Positions 1 to 12,015 of a stretch of DNA of 64,000 nucleotides are shown here, in pieces. The position numbers and the translations under genes are program-made. Within the stretch, counting starts at the first letter, position 1. Each line of letters starts with the position of its first letter. Source of the stretch: Glycine soja. Lineage: Eukaryota > Streptophyta > Magnoliopsida > Fabales > Fabaceae. The stretch covers positions 8,190,651-8,254,650 of the forward strand of contig NC_041021.1 in the NCBI RefSeq assembly GCF_004193775.1, given 5' to 3'. The notes below the pieces were generated by a model that ran no database searches, was not told the origin of the DNA, and was given only the letters and a program-made list of their open reading frames with translations.

Positions 1-1
1 G

Positions 2-3000
2 GAAGAACATGAGAAGGGTGGATTTCTTGATACAGTGAAGGATTTCATTCAAGACATTGGTGAGAAGATTGAGGGAGCAGTTGGGTTTGGGAAGCCAACT
101 GCAGATGTCACTGGGATACACATTCCATCAATTAATCTTGAGAAGGCAGAGCTAGTTGTTGATGTTCTTATAAAGAACCCGAATCCGGTGCCAATTCCCC
201 TAATTGACATAAACTACTTGGTCGAGAGTGATGGGAGGAAACTAGTTTCGGGATTGATACCAGATTCGGGCACAATCCATGCACATGGAGAGGAGACAGT
301 CAAGATTCCTCTTACTTTGATTTTTGATGACATAAGGAATACCTATGATGATATTAAACCAGGAAGCATCATTCCTTATAGGGTGAAGGTTGATCTCATT
401 GTGGATGTTCCTGTCTTTGGAAGGCTCACTCTACCTTTGGAGAAAACTGGAGAAATCCCCATTCCATACAAGCCTGATATTGATCTCGATAAAATTCAGT
501 TTGAGAGGTTTTCTTTTGAAGAGACAGTTGCTATTCTTCATTTGAAGTTGGACAACAAGAATGACTTTGACCTTGGCCTCAATGCTCTTGATTATGAGGT
601 CTGGCTTGGTGATGTTAGCATTGGAGGAGCAGAACTTGCCAAATCTGCAAAGCTCGTGAAAAGTGGGATTAGTGACATTGATGTTCCAATTACCTTCAGG
701 CCTAAGGATTTTGGCTCTGCTCTTTGGGACATGATTAGAGGAAGGGGGACAGGCTACACTTTTAAAGGACATATTGATGTTGACACTCCCTTTGGAGCAA
801 TGAAACTGCCCATCACGAAAGAAGGTGGTACTACCCGTCTCAAGAAGAATGAAGACAGTGGAGATGACGAGGTATGTTAACTTCCATTATCTCTGTTTCT
901 TGTTTTCTCTACTTCTTTTTGCATGTTCTCCACAAGATTGCATGTATTTTAGTGGATTATATATTTGTATGTATAATGTCCTTCAATCATAAATAACAAT
1001 GAGTAATACCTACTAAATGTTTTTGTGTAAGCATATGTTATGAAAGGAATAAAGCAGCAACAATGGACTCAGCAATGGAATAATATTGAAACAGAAATGC
1101 TAAAGGCAGATACAAGGGAGACAAACACAAACCAGAGGTCATAAGGAAAATCATCAAACCTCAACATTTGAGGGATTTCTATAACTAATTCGACAAGGAG
1201 TGCTGAGCTGGCAGAACTTAATTGGCCAAAGGAGCATATGTTGTCTGCCATTTATACTTTTCTGTTATTTGCCAACTTCTGTTAGTGTTGTTTGTTAGAA
1301 TTTGCTAGAATGGGATAACAACCTCTAGTATTTGGCACTTATATATATGAATGAATCATGTAATAGAATGGAAGTAGAAAATAATACAAGTCTTTCCTTC
1401 CCTCATCTTTCTCTTAGGAGGTTCCTAGGCCTCGAACACTATGGAAATTCATTGAGTTGATCTCAGCTCATAACAATTTGGTGCTTTCATTGAGCTTCAA
1501 TGGTTGCCTTCCATGGCTGCTATGCCAACCCAAACCACCTCTTCCCACGACATCCGTTCCACATAGCCACCCACCAGCACCTATTTCTGCAGGACCTATC
1601 CCCTTCATTTCCGCACACCCCTTATACTTTTGTACATTCAGCTCAATCCCTTGGGATTGATTTTGAGAGCACCCGCACACATTTGCTAGGCTTGTTTGGT
1701 ATCGAGCGAACTCTTCCACCATTATCTCCCATCTTACACCCGAAAATGGAAAGGAATTTCCACGTAGATGTTGCGGACTCCATTATGGATCGCATTGTTG
1801 GATCAAGTGACCTCGGAATAATTAAATAGAGGGAGTTGAATTAATTATCAAGTGTCCCTTGTTCTCTTTGAACAACCAAGTGGATGCACGCTCCACTTGA
1901 ACTGATCCACAAGAGATATATCATCTCTTGTTCTCAGTATTAGAACCCAAGTAGATGTATGCTCTACTTGCACCACAAAGGATGTACCTTCCAATGTGGT
2001 AAGACAAAGAATTTTTAGGCGGTTAGTCCCTTGAATCTTTGTAAGGGGAAACAAAAGATCTCTCAGGCGGTTAGTCCTTTGAAATCTTTTGTTTAAAGGG
2101 AAAAGGAAGAATCAAAAGAATTCTCAGGTAGTTAGTCCTTTGAATCTTTTGGCAAGAGGGAGAAGGAAGAAAAGATAGCACACTTTTGTTTTTTGTAGAA
2201 TTTCCACTTGCAGAAAAAACAAAGTTTTGAAACAAAGTTTAGAAAACTTTTTGGCAAAGAAAAAGCAATGGGCAATGGTTAGAGAAAGATTGTGAAAAAG
2301 GATTGTTTGGAAGAATATCATATATCTTGAACGTGTGTCAAAGTCATGCTTTTATAGACTCTTCATGTCTAGTCAAAGAAATCATTGGAAGAGTTATGAC
2401 TTTTGAGAAAATCATGTTAAGAGTTATAACTCTTAACTTTTTCTTTAAAACTATTCACTGGTAATCGATTACTACAAAGGTGTAATCAATTACACAATGT
2501 ATTTTATGAAAAGCTGTGACTCTTCACAATTGGATTTGAATTCCAACATTCAAATTCACTTGTAATCGATTACTAATATAGTGTAATCGATTACACTATT
2601 TGAAAATCATTTTGGAACGTTGCAAACCATTTGAAAATATTTTGAAAACCAAACTGGTCACTGGTAATCGATTACTGCCAACTGGTAATAGATTATCAAA
2701 GAGTAATTACTCTGGTAACTTTAGAAAATTTGAGAAAATTCTTTTGTAAAACAAAACTGTGCTATTTGGTTTTTGAAAAATCTTTTAATACTTATCCTAT
2801 ATGAAGTCTTGACTTGTTGCTTCTTGATTTCTTCTCTTGAATCTTGAATCTTGGATTGGATTCTTGATGCTTGATCTTGAAGTCTTGAATCAATCACTTG
2901 GGCTTTTGGCATCATCAAAATTGCTTGGTTCATCATCATGAAGCTTGCTTCTACACGCATCGAAGCAACCATCGCAAAACTCACCCCCAATCAACTCAAA

Positions 3001-5042
3001 CTTGCCACTGTCGTCGACACCATGGCCTCCACAATTGACGACCTTCTTCAGCGACTGAGCCTTCGCCATCCCACTCCTCACTTTCCATCTTCCTCCCCTC
3101 TGTAGTCACCGCCACCAACTGCCCCCATACCGATCATGCCTCCCATGCCAACTCCAATTCCACGGCCCAAACTCATGCAGCAACATCCCGCATCCTTGCC
3201 GGCTCCGCTTACCAGCAGAGGAGACACTACGGGGAAGCTTGTAGCACCACTTCACCCTACCTTGCCTTTTGAGAGCGGCAACAACATCCATCGTGGTACC
3301 TGTCTGCTCAGTGTAGGTAACAAAGTACCGCAGACCATCCCTGAGAAAGTTCTTAAAGACTCTACGAGCCAAACAACGAATCCCGAGTTTCGTAATGTTC
3401 TGCATGTTGTCGCACAACACCACCTTGTGCCCCTTGGCTCCTCCCCTGCATCCCTCCCATGACCACCATATCGGCCGCTGTCACCTCCACCACCACCACC
3501 GAAGCCATCGCCTCCACCACCACCACGGTCAATGCGGGTTTGCACTTCATGGGTAGTGATGTTCGGCCATCAAGGTCTTCGCCGTGCAAACTACTGTTCA
3601 CAACTCTCGCTCCCTCTTGTGGCTTCTTCTTTAGACCATGCAACAACAATATCTCTTCAATTTGGTGAGTTCCCTTCGTGGCTTGCACCCATTGGAGCAG
3701 CAGTTAGAGCTGCTGGTGTTTCTACGAGCCACAACCAAACAGAGAAAAGGCATAGGGATAGGATTAATGCTTTGCGGCACAGGTCACCACCCAGCCCACT
3801 CACCTTCACGATGTTGGTAACCCTCGAGGATTATCATTCTCATGGCCCTAACCAGCCCAGCAACTTCACTCATGTACTTTTCTTCTTTCTATACTCACCC
3901 CCTTGTTTCAGCTTTTTTTTTATCGCCCACTTTTCTTTTTCTACACCTCCATCTTTCCCATAACAAGCCCAAATCACCATGGCCCAAATTTCACTCACGT
4001 GTTATTTTTCTTTTTTTCTAAACCCACCTCGTGTTTTAGCTATTTTGTTTTTGAACTGTGCCATCAAGTTGTTTCGAGGTCTGGATTTGAGGTCCCAACA
4101 CCTCTAGGACAAGGTGTTTGTGATGAGCCAGGGAATGTTATGAAAGGAATAAAGCAACAACAATGGACTCAGCAATGGAATAATGCTGAAACAGAAATGC
4201 TAAAGGTAGATACAAGGGAGACAAACACAAACCAGAGGTCATAAGGAAAATCATCAAACCTCAACATTTGAGGGATTTCTATAACTAATTCGACAAGGAG
4301 TGGTGAGCTGGCAGAACTTAATTGGCCAAAGGAGCATATGTTGTTTGCCATTTATGCTTTTCTGTTATTTACCAAATTTTGTTAGTGTTGTTTGTTAGAA
4401 TTTGCTAGAATGGGATAACAACCTTTAGTATTTGGCACTTATATATATGAATGAATCATGTAATAGAATGGAAGCAGAAAATAATACAAGTCTTTCCTGT
4501 TAGACAAGTGGTCTCAGATATCTTAAGAAGGGGGGTTGAATTAAGATATCAAAGACTATTCCCCAATTAAAATTTTAACTCTCTTTCTGAATTATTAATG
4601 CACCCTTAATATGAATTACTAAAACCACAATTCAAAATAAAACTTCTTTAACGCAAAAGATAAATGACAATAAATAAAAGAAGTTTAAGGGAAGAGAGAA
4701 TGCAAACTCAGTTTTATACTGGTTCGGTCACACTCTTGTGCCTACGTGTAATCCCCAAGCAACCCGCTTGAGAGTTCCACTATCTTGTAAAATCCCTTTT
4801 ACAATGTCTGAACCACATAAGGACAACCCTTCCTTTGTGTTCAGATAACCTTACAACAAGAGACCCTCGGTCCCTTAATCAGTTCTCTTGAATAAGAAAA
4901 GGTAGAAGAAGAATTCTCTCTTTTAAGAGAAAGATAATACAATAAAGATCATTCAAGATTTCCTTCCCTCACCTTTCTCTTAGGAGGTTCCTAGGCCTTG
5001 AACACTAGGGAAATTCACTGAGTTGATCTCAGCTCATAACAG

Positions 5043-5094
<52 letters not shown>

Positions 5095-5752
5095 TGGTTT
5101 GTTGCCATTGAAAATTTGTCTTTTGAAATAGATTTAAATGACCAAACTTTGATGGCATCAGCATGCAAATCAGTCTAGGATGTCGTGTGCAATCCTGACA
5201 ATAATAACTGTAGCAGTTATCAACATTTCACATTTTAATTCACTTACTATTATCTTGCACTCTTTTCCTCAAAGTATAGTTTTTACTCTATTGGCAATAA
5301 TACCTCATTCTATCTCGGTCTTCATCATCATGAAGTGAAGAACTTGATAGCACCACTTGCTATCCTGTAATTCATTGAGATTTGAACATTACAATATTCA
5401 TTACATTAGGGGACCTGTTTTGAATTCAGTTATACAATTAATTCTTGTCTGGTAGATTTTAAAAATAGACTTAGTAATTGGTCAGAAACTAGTCAAATAA
5501 TTTTTTCTGCTTATTGGAAAGCCAAGAACAGATATGGTGTGAAGAATTTGTTGCCTGAAAATAATTTAAAATAATATAGTCTGCTTTTGAAACAGTTTCC
5601 TTTAACTTGTTTAGAGTAGTTTGATGTACTATTTTAAAAAAAATAAAATAAAACTAACTAAACTGGTCAATAATTTGTTCTCTATTTCTTCTCTGGTGAT
5701 TTTTGCTTGTGATGCAAATGTAAGCCTTTAATGTTTTCTTTTGCAGGAGTGA
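2..5752 (+). CDS. LEA group 2 protein with two WHy domains (5' partial), join(2..871, 5747..5752)
   Basis: The reading frame is open from base 2 with no start codon in the window, so the N-terminus lies upstream; the GTG at 35 is not a start. About 290 residues are visible. Two tandem WHy (water stress and hypersensitive response) beta-sandwich repeats can be seen: one around '[21 protein letters not shown]' split as [12 protein letters not shown] and INYLVESDG, and a second around [18 protein letters not shown]. Known family: cytosolic or nuclear desiccation-protectant LEA_2 (LEA14-like) proteins; the double-domain form resembles Arabidopsis At2g44060 from memory. The exon ends in an acidic EDSGDDE tail at a consensus donor (GAG|GTATGT). 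The next acceptor TTGCAG at 5741-5746 adds only one Glu codon and TGA. No frameshift or stop interrupts the frame, so this is the one apparently functional host gene in the window. Confidence 0.88.
1036..1475 (+). repeat. Left LTR (440 bp) of the intronic element
   Basis: It runs TGTTATG...TAACA and is nearly identical to 4136-4497 plus 4964-5041. The next bases, ATTTGGTGCTTTCATTG, are the expected place for a primer-binding site, but I could not assign the tRNA. Confidence 0.8.
1500..3105 (+). pseudogene. Gag-like remnant of the intronic element, split by a solo LTR
   Basis: A frame from about 1500 to 1795 and the frame resuming at 2956 (through [10 protein letters not shown] and [10 protein letters not shown]) join across the CGCAT target duplication into one N-terminal domain. 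Stops follow near 3103. No zinc knuckle or catalytic motif is visible. The gag assignment rests on position after the left LTR, not on homology. Confidence 0.4.
1796..2955 (+). mobile_element. Solo LTR (1160 bp), Copia-like, TSD CGCAT
   Basis: It starts TGTTGGATCAAG and ends TTGCTTCTACA. It is flanked by perfect 5-bp duplications CGCAT (1791-1795 and 2956-2960). It contains several copies of the palindrome-centred motif TAATCGATTAC. The ends and motifs resemble those of the solo LTR at 56011-56751, so the two belong to related families. Confidence 0.85.
3106..4135 (+). other. Decayed interior of the intronic LTR element
   Basis: The sequence is C- and CCA/CAC-rich, with overlapping short open frames on both strands and no recognisable domain. 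It ends at the right LTR. I see no independent gene here. Confidence 0.6.
4136..5041 (+). repeat. Right LTR of the intronic element, interrupted at 4498
   Basis: 4136-4497 matches left-LTR 1036 to about 1397, and 4964-5041 matches the rest, ending CTCATAACA. The intervening 4498-4963 is a later insertion. Confidence 0.8.
4498..4958 (+). mobile_element. Truncated Copia-like LTR inserted in the right LTR
   Basis: It begins TGTTAGACAAGTGG and carries the GGGGGGTTGAATTAAGAT block also seen at 56011. It stops abruptly at a TTTCC that also precedes the insertion. The normal TTCTACA end is missing. TTTCCT occurs at both junctions (4493-4498 and 4959-4964), which fits a target duplication followed by a microhomology deletion of the LTR's 3' part. 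Confidence 0.65.
5045..5092 (+). repeat. (TA)n microsatellite
   Basis: This is an uninterrupted AT dinucleotide run immediately after the right LTR, inside the LEA intron. Confidence 0.9.
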
Positions 5753-6902
5753 AGAAGAAATGGCAGCAAGTTATTAGCATATGTTCTTTTATATACTAGG
5801 CCCATTAGAAAGTTAAGTAAAAGGGACTTGAACTTAAAGGCACTAATTGAGAGTTTGATGGTTATTTATCTATCTTGAAAGTTTCAAGTTGACGATTTGA
5901 TTGTGTATGGTTATGGTTATTTATGTGAATATCAGTTTGGAGTTTGCTCTTCTCTTGAAGCCACGTTCCTGTTAGAGTACATAATTGATATGTTGTCAAA
6001 AAATTGTGTCAATTTTTTTAGTCCTAAATAAACTGTGAGTGGTTATGTTACCTTTTCTAATGGTTTAAAGGAAGAGGGTGTTGTAGAGTGTTTTGCTATT
6101 GATGTCATCTATTAAAAAAAAAAAAGTATGTAATTGTAATACTCAACAATGTATATTCTGTAGATGTTATTCAAACTTTATTATGTGATGTTTAAATTTC
6201 ATTCAATTGCACAATATTTTTTTTATATGCCATCCATACGTTATGTTTCACTTGATTAGTGCACCACTCCTTTCTGATACATTTAATTTGTAATTATTAT
6301 AGAATATGCATTATATTCCAGAATACTGATTCTGGAATTGATTTTATTATGTTCCGGAGTGATTGTTCTAGAATTGGTTTCTGGAAATAAAAAATGTACT
6401 ATGGATTAAGTGTTCCACAATACGTCGAAGCTACAGGTGGTTGCGAATCATGTGATCTGAAAGCTACTAATAAAATCACTGAAAGCCAAACATTTTACGA
6501 ATTTGATAATTTGGAAATAAGCATCATAGGTGATAGATATAATAAAATAAAAGGCTTGGTGTGAAATTGAGCTACTTGATGATGTTTCAAAGCACTGCCT
6601 TGCATTTGCTCCTCATTCTAACTTCCCAACCATGGGTGGTGACTATGAGAGATGGATGTGCTTTCTTTAAAGCAAAGAATTTATACACTGCAAAAATTAG
6701 TTGGGATGCACGAGGAAGGGTGCTTCTATATCTTCTTTTTTTCTAATACATAGATATTAATTGTTAGTTTGTTAATTTTGATGAGTAAGAGGAATCAAAT
6801 TGATAACTTTTTTTTTCTAACCACTAAATTTTATATCTCTTGGTGTCTCTATATGTTGATAGTGGGTAGTGAACCAAAAGGGAGCCATTGGGGAGATCAT
6901 GG
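5753..6902. other. LEA 3' UTR and AT-rich spacer with a possible exon relic
   Basis: 5753 to about 6200 follows the LEA stop and holds AATAAA-like signals near 6028. At 6420-6760 short runs of protein-like sequence appear (for example KHCLAFAPHSNF in a shifted frame), broken by stops. I do not recognise them. Nothing else is supported. Confidence 0.4.
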
Positions 6903-9328
6903 TGTAACATCCCATTTTTTTTAAAACTAATTAAAAAAGAATTGTTATTTATAAATAAATAGAGTTTTAGAAAAAAAATAATGAGATTTTTATAATTAAA
7001 TAAATAAGGAGAAATTTTTTTATTAATTAAAATAATGGTTTGAGAGAAAATAAAAAGGGTATTTTATTTATTCATTTGATAGGGAATAAAATAAAGTTTA
7101 TTTTTATAAAATAATAAAAATAAATAAATAAAGTAAATAATAGATTGTGAGTAACTTAGTTGTAAATAGAGACATGTTAGGTTAGTTTTCAGATTGACCA
7201 TAGTTTCTATGTCTCATCTTTCTCTCAATTTCGTTTTCTTTTTTTCCCTCCAAAACCCTCTCTTTTTCTCGCATACCACCAAACCTATCTCATAAAAATG
7301 ATGGTCTCGGACTCATTCACCGTTGGATCATCGTGAAATTTGATAACCAGGTTTGGAACTCATTTCCTAACATTTTCACCATTGGGAATTAGGAAAACAT
7401 GTAGGAGCTGAGAGAAATACCCTTCGCATTGTAGATTTTCTTTTTCTTGTAGAAACCCAAAACTATCTCAGTAAAACTACGGTCCAAGAATTGTTAATCG
7501 TTGGATTGTTGTGAAATTTTGATATGTGGTTCACTATTCATTTACGCACATATTCACCGTTGGGATTTGAAAAATAACATCTGTGGATGGAGAAATACTC
7601 ATCACACGTAGACCATGGAATGAAGGCTTCAATCCCTTCTCCTTTTCTCTAACGTTTGGGAACCTTATCAGAGTAGTCAGAGGAAAAACTTGAAGAATAT
7701 CAAGAAATCACTAGAGATGCCGCTATTGCTGTCACAATACACACGTGAGCCCGCTTAGAGGTAAGATATGAGTTTATCGCAATTGGAGTTAGAATGAACA
7801 TGTTTAGGGGTTCTTAAAGGATCAAATTGGGATTTATTTTGGGATGTTTATTGTATTGAAATTCTTCTTGTATGATTATGTTAAATTGTTTGAGGGGTTT
7901 TACTCCTTGTGGATTGAGAAATTTTTTTGTATAATTTGTTTGTGTTTTGAATAAGATTAGCGTAATAAATAGTTATATTGGGATTATGAAATTGTGATTG
8001 AAATTGTATATAAGTAATAAATTGAATATATGATGAATTGTAGAATAATATATTACTTTGAGATTATAATATTGTTATGGAGATTGAGTATAAGTGCAAA
8101 GTTGAATGTGTTAAATTGCGAGATACATGTAAACATGAGATGATTGATTGTGACATAATGAGATGTGAAGTTGTGAACATGAGTTTTAGTTGTGAATAAG
8201 TATGTGATTAACACTTGATGTCACATTACCTGTGTTGTGAACTATGAATTATACAATAACCTGACCAGTATTTATCTTGAGAAAAATATTGATGCGCAGT
8301 GTTAAAGGAAAAATGCGGGTTTCCTAGTTAGGAACCAGTGTTAAATTATAGTGCAATGTGTTAAACGTGTTTGAAACACTAGTGTGAGGTCATGGGTATT
8401 GTATAATTCATGAGCAGTGTCTGCTTGCAAAAATTATTTTAGGGGTTGGACCTAAATCAAGAAGGTGAGGCCCTAACGGATTCTTCAAAGTCTAGGCCTT
8501 GGGGGTAAAGACACTCGGTTTGAGTGATCCTTTAAGCCTATGTTAATCCCATATGGTTGGAGCATTCTCACAAAATGGAGTGACCCTGACTGGTCACCTT
8601 ATGATTTTACTTAGTGAGAGTGACTTGACAAACCCATTGTGTGATGTGTCTTGTTATGTACTCCTAAGCGCCCTAGGGTGGTTTTTCACTGACATGGTAC
8701 CATATTGCACGTAGGCTTGAGTCTTAGTGCTTGCTGGTTGTTTATTATGAAATTGATGAGTGTTATTGTGTCTTGACCCAAGTGTGTGATTCATGTGTAA
8801 TGTGATTAGTGATTGAAAAACGAATTTTAAAGATAAAGTGATGAAGTGACATGGGTTGTATTAAGTTGAATTATGTTATAAATATTTTCATAATCTATTT
8901 TGATTACATCTTGTTTATTTGTTTTGTTAATTTTTTTTGTGTGATAACTTACTCTCTGTGTGCTATTTGTGTTTGGATCCTGTGATGATCTCAAACCTTG
9001 TGTTCGTGGGAGCAGATGACTAGGTGGATGACTTTAAAGAACCTCGTGTCAGGGGATGTTAGGACACAATGCTCTGATAGGATGTGACATTGGGGATGAG
9101 TTTTTTATTTTAATTGCATAATGTTATTTTATTTTATTTTACTTCACTGATTTAACAAAACATTTTTTTGCAAACTTTGACAGTCTTGTTTTGAGCCGAA
9201 TATGTTTTTAATAAGTCTTATTTGGTAATAGTGAAGTGAATGTGAACCTTTTACTCACGTGAATTTGTTGATCAATATTTTTATATGTTTTATTTATTTA
9301 TATGTATGTCGGGGTAGAGGGTATCACA
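6903..9328 (+). mobile_element. Solo LTR (2426 bp), Ty3/gypsy-like, TSD CATGG
   Basis: It begins TGTAACATCCC and ends GAGGGTATCACA. Perfect 5-bp duplications CATGG flank it (6898-6902 and 9329-9333). The long AT-rich body, with a GTGGGAGCAGATGA block near its 3' end, is shared with 10283-13105. No internal coding region or second LTR exists, so it is a solo LTR left by recombination. The TGTAACA... start resembles long chromovirus-type (Tekay/Del) LTRs from memory. Confidence 0.82.
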
Positions 9329-9333
9329 CATGG

Positions 9334-9631
9334 ATTGTCTGGGTCATAACTGATATCTCCTATAAATGCGTGGTCTAACAAAGATTGGCTTTGGGATGAC
9401 CAAGAAGGGAGGAAGACAAATCGTTAATCCTATGTTTGGATACAACATTTCAAGAGAGTAAAGTATGTTTTTATGGTATTTTAATTAGAAGTTGATGAAA
9501 TGTCCCATTTGGATGTTCAAAGCCAGAATTTAAAGAATTCTCTTGAATTTCAATCCTTTGTTAAAATTACGAGATTAGAATTTCACTAAAAGAGATGGTA
9601 TTTTTAAAATTTCTCATTTTTCAATAAAATA
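9334..9631. other. AT-rich spacer
   Basis: I see no gene or structured repeat in this stretch. Confidence 0.5.
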
Positions 9632-9633
9632 TA

Positions 9634-9906
9634 CTCCTTTCATTCTAAAATAATTGTCATTTTGAGTTGTTTTACATAGACCAAGAAAAAATAATTAATA
9701 AATGAAAGAGAATAGTAAATTTACAAAATAATCTTATATTGTCATTAATTCATCTATTATCTTTCAAAAAAGATTTTGTTGTACACAATTAATACTGTAA
9801 AAGATATAAGTGAAAAAAGTAATTAATGTTACATTGAAAAGTTAAAATGATAATTATTTTGAAACAATTTTTTTTCTTATACAACAATTTTAATGGGGCG
9901 AGGGAG
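9634..9906. mobile_element. Stowaway-like MITE (273 bp)
   Basis: The ends CTCCTTTCATTC and GGGCGAGGGAG are imperfect inverted repeats of the CTCCCTC type. The element is flanked by TA on both sides (9632-9633, 9907-9908). The subterminal AAAATAATTGTCATTTT and AAAATGATAATTATTTT are also inverted. It has no coding capacity, which fits a Tc1/mariner-derived MITE. Confidence 0.7.
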
Positions 9907-9908
9907 TA

Positions 9909-10277
9909 GAACATATTTGATCCCTTAACCTTCCCCATCGCTCATCCATTGCATTTTTTTGGCTAACCTTCCTCCACGAAATCCCAACCCGTCAACAATC
10001 ATCTCCAAGTTCTCCTCCATGGAATCCATACCATGCCGATGATGAGAGTTGAATCAAGCAGACAAAGAGAGATGAAGATTTCTGGCGAGACTCTCTTCAT
10101 TATCTTCTAAAGCTTAAACAATGAGTGCAAATCTTATGTAGTAGATTAGAGCAGTATTTGAACCAGTAAAATCTTTATTGGTTAATATTAACCTTAAAAT
10201 ATTAACCACATCAAATCCATTTTCTATAATATCCATAAATATTATATTCCGTTTAAATATTGAACCTAAATATTATA
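9909..10277. other. Spacer
   Basis: I see no supported feature in this AT-rich stretch. Confidence 0.5.
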
Positions 10278-11744
10278 TATACTGTAACACCCTGAAATTT
10301 CGTTGATTGTAAATCAATGTTTAAATGTATTTCTCGTGTTATTTGATTATGCGATTGATTTGGATGAGTTGAGGTATTGTGTGAATTAACCATGTGTGAT
10401 TTACATGATGTGAATGTTGAGTTATGTAGAGCTTTATTGACTTAAGTCTAAATTATGAGATTTCGAGATTTACCTAAATCTGTTCCGGTAAAATCACAAT
10501 CCCATACTTGTTAACCATTGGATCACCTTCCAATTCGGACTGTAGCTTCATAACTCATGTCTTCACATTTTGACCATTGGGATTTGAAAAATATTTTTTT
10601 TTGACATATCTCTTAGCATGAGAAGCTCGCTTAGCACAATTCCAACCCGAGAGAGAATTATGCTTAGTGCAAAATGTTGAGCTCAGTACAATAGGAATTG
10701 TGCTTAGCACGAATTCTCGCATTTAGTGCAAATCCCAACCCGAGAGGGATTTGCACTCAACGTGAAAAGTTGCGCTTAATGCCAAAAGTGGATTCCCGTT
10801 CAACGAGACGAGCTCGCTAAGCAAGATCTGCAAATTATAAACACATTCTTCAGTATGAAAAACACAACTTTCACGCCTCCCTCTCTTAAAACTCCTCCAA
10901 AACACCCTTGAAATTGCTCCTCCACCACCCACGACCACCGGTGGCCACCATGAGTCACCTTTGTTTGCCGCCAAACCACCATACGGAGAGGAACGTTTTA
11001 ATCAGAGCAGAATCCTCATAATCCACCTCAAGGATTCGATGGAGAAAGAGCTTTCAATCCTTTCTTTCGTAGTTTCTAAGGTAATCTTGACTTCTATGTC
11101 CTTCTCCTAGTTATTTTGAGCTTCTCTTGTGTTTTGGGTACCGTAATAGGATTTTTTTACACTTCATTTGAAAAACCCTTGAAAATTAGATGTTGTAGAA
11201 GCTATCTTTTTAGAAAATTGATGTTGTTTTCGTGATCTTTGTTGAACCCCGATCACATTGGCGTGGTTGGAATTTCAAAATGACATCTCCTTGTAATAAA
11301 ATTCAAAACATCCCTTAGCCCATTTTGTTTTGACAAGGGTAATTGACCCCGAATGTTATTATTAACCTTATTTTTGAAATCTATACTAAATTTCCTTCGA
11401 TTTGGTATATAGAACATTGTGTTTGGACTAACGAACATGAACAAGAGAGGTCTTTGAGTTGATGGAGAGCTCACGATAGGTGATGAGAGTTCATTATAAT
11501 GTTATGGCTTTGATACCATAATTGGGGTTGGGGAACCCAATTATCGGAATGTATGTTTATCCCTGTGTATGTTGGTTTTCAAGAAAAATAATATTTTTAA
11601 CAAATGGGATATGATACGTCTGTTATTGATAAATGAAATTATTGTTTTTATTAGACTTGTATTTTTTGAATACCTTGGGAGTGTGAATCTCAGGCATGGA
11701 CTATATATATGTATGTGCAGAGTTTGATTTACTAATGACATTGT

Positions 11745-12015
11745 TTTTTATGATATTAATTGATATGAGATGACGTTGGTGTTGATGATAATATTGATAT
11801 GAGATGATGTTGTTATTGATGATAATAATTGATGAGACAATGTTGGTATTTATGATAATATTGATATGAGATGATACTATTATTGATGACAATATTGATA
11901 TGAGATGATGTTGTTGTTATTGATAATATCATTGAGATGAGATGATGTTGTTGTTGATAATGACATTGAGATGAGATGTTGTTGATGTTGAAAATGTCAT
12001 TGTGATGATGTATGT
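11745..12015 (+). repeat. Degenerate tandem repeat of GATGATGTTGTTGTTGATAAT type
   Basis: A roughly 30-45 bp unit built from GATATGAGATGATGTTG and TGATAATATTGA recurs about seven times with variation. It lies inside the probable solo LTR. Confidence 0.7.

Larger units (their letters stand above)
1036..5041 (+). mobile_element. Small non-autonomous LTR retrotransposon in the LEA intron
   Basis: Two direct repeats begin TGTTATGAAAGG and end CTCATAACA: 1036-1475 and 4136-5041 (the latter interrupted). They start with TG and end with CA. The flanks GCATA (1031-1035) and GCACA (5042-5046) match at 4 of 5 bases and may be a decayed target duplication. The purine-rich stretch GATGAGCCAGGGAA precedes the right LTR as a possible PPT. 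The interior has no RT or integrase that I can see, only short proline- and histidine-rich gag-like reading frames (about 1500-1795 continuing at 2956-3100), so this is a LARD/TRIM-like or decayed element. Confidence 0.75.
872..5746 (+). other. 4.9-kb last coding intron of the LEA gene, filled with transposons
   Basis: The donor GTATGT at 872 and the acceptor TTTTGCAG ending at 5746 keep the frame and give an acidic terminus typical of the family. Most of the intron is transposon sequence (1036-5041); only about 870 bp looks native. If the intron is retained, translation ends two codons past the donor (Val-Cys-stop), so the protein would barely change. Confidence 0.75.

Noticed and set aside
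3106..4135. Overlapping ORFs on both strands (for example 3136-3462, 3252-3545, 3532-3963)
   Set aside because: They are mutual shadows in C-rich repeat sequence without any family motif.
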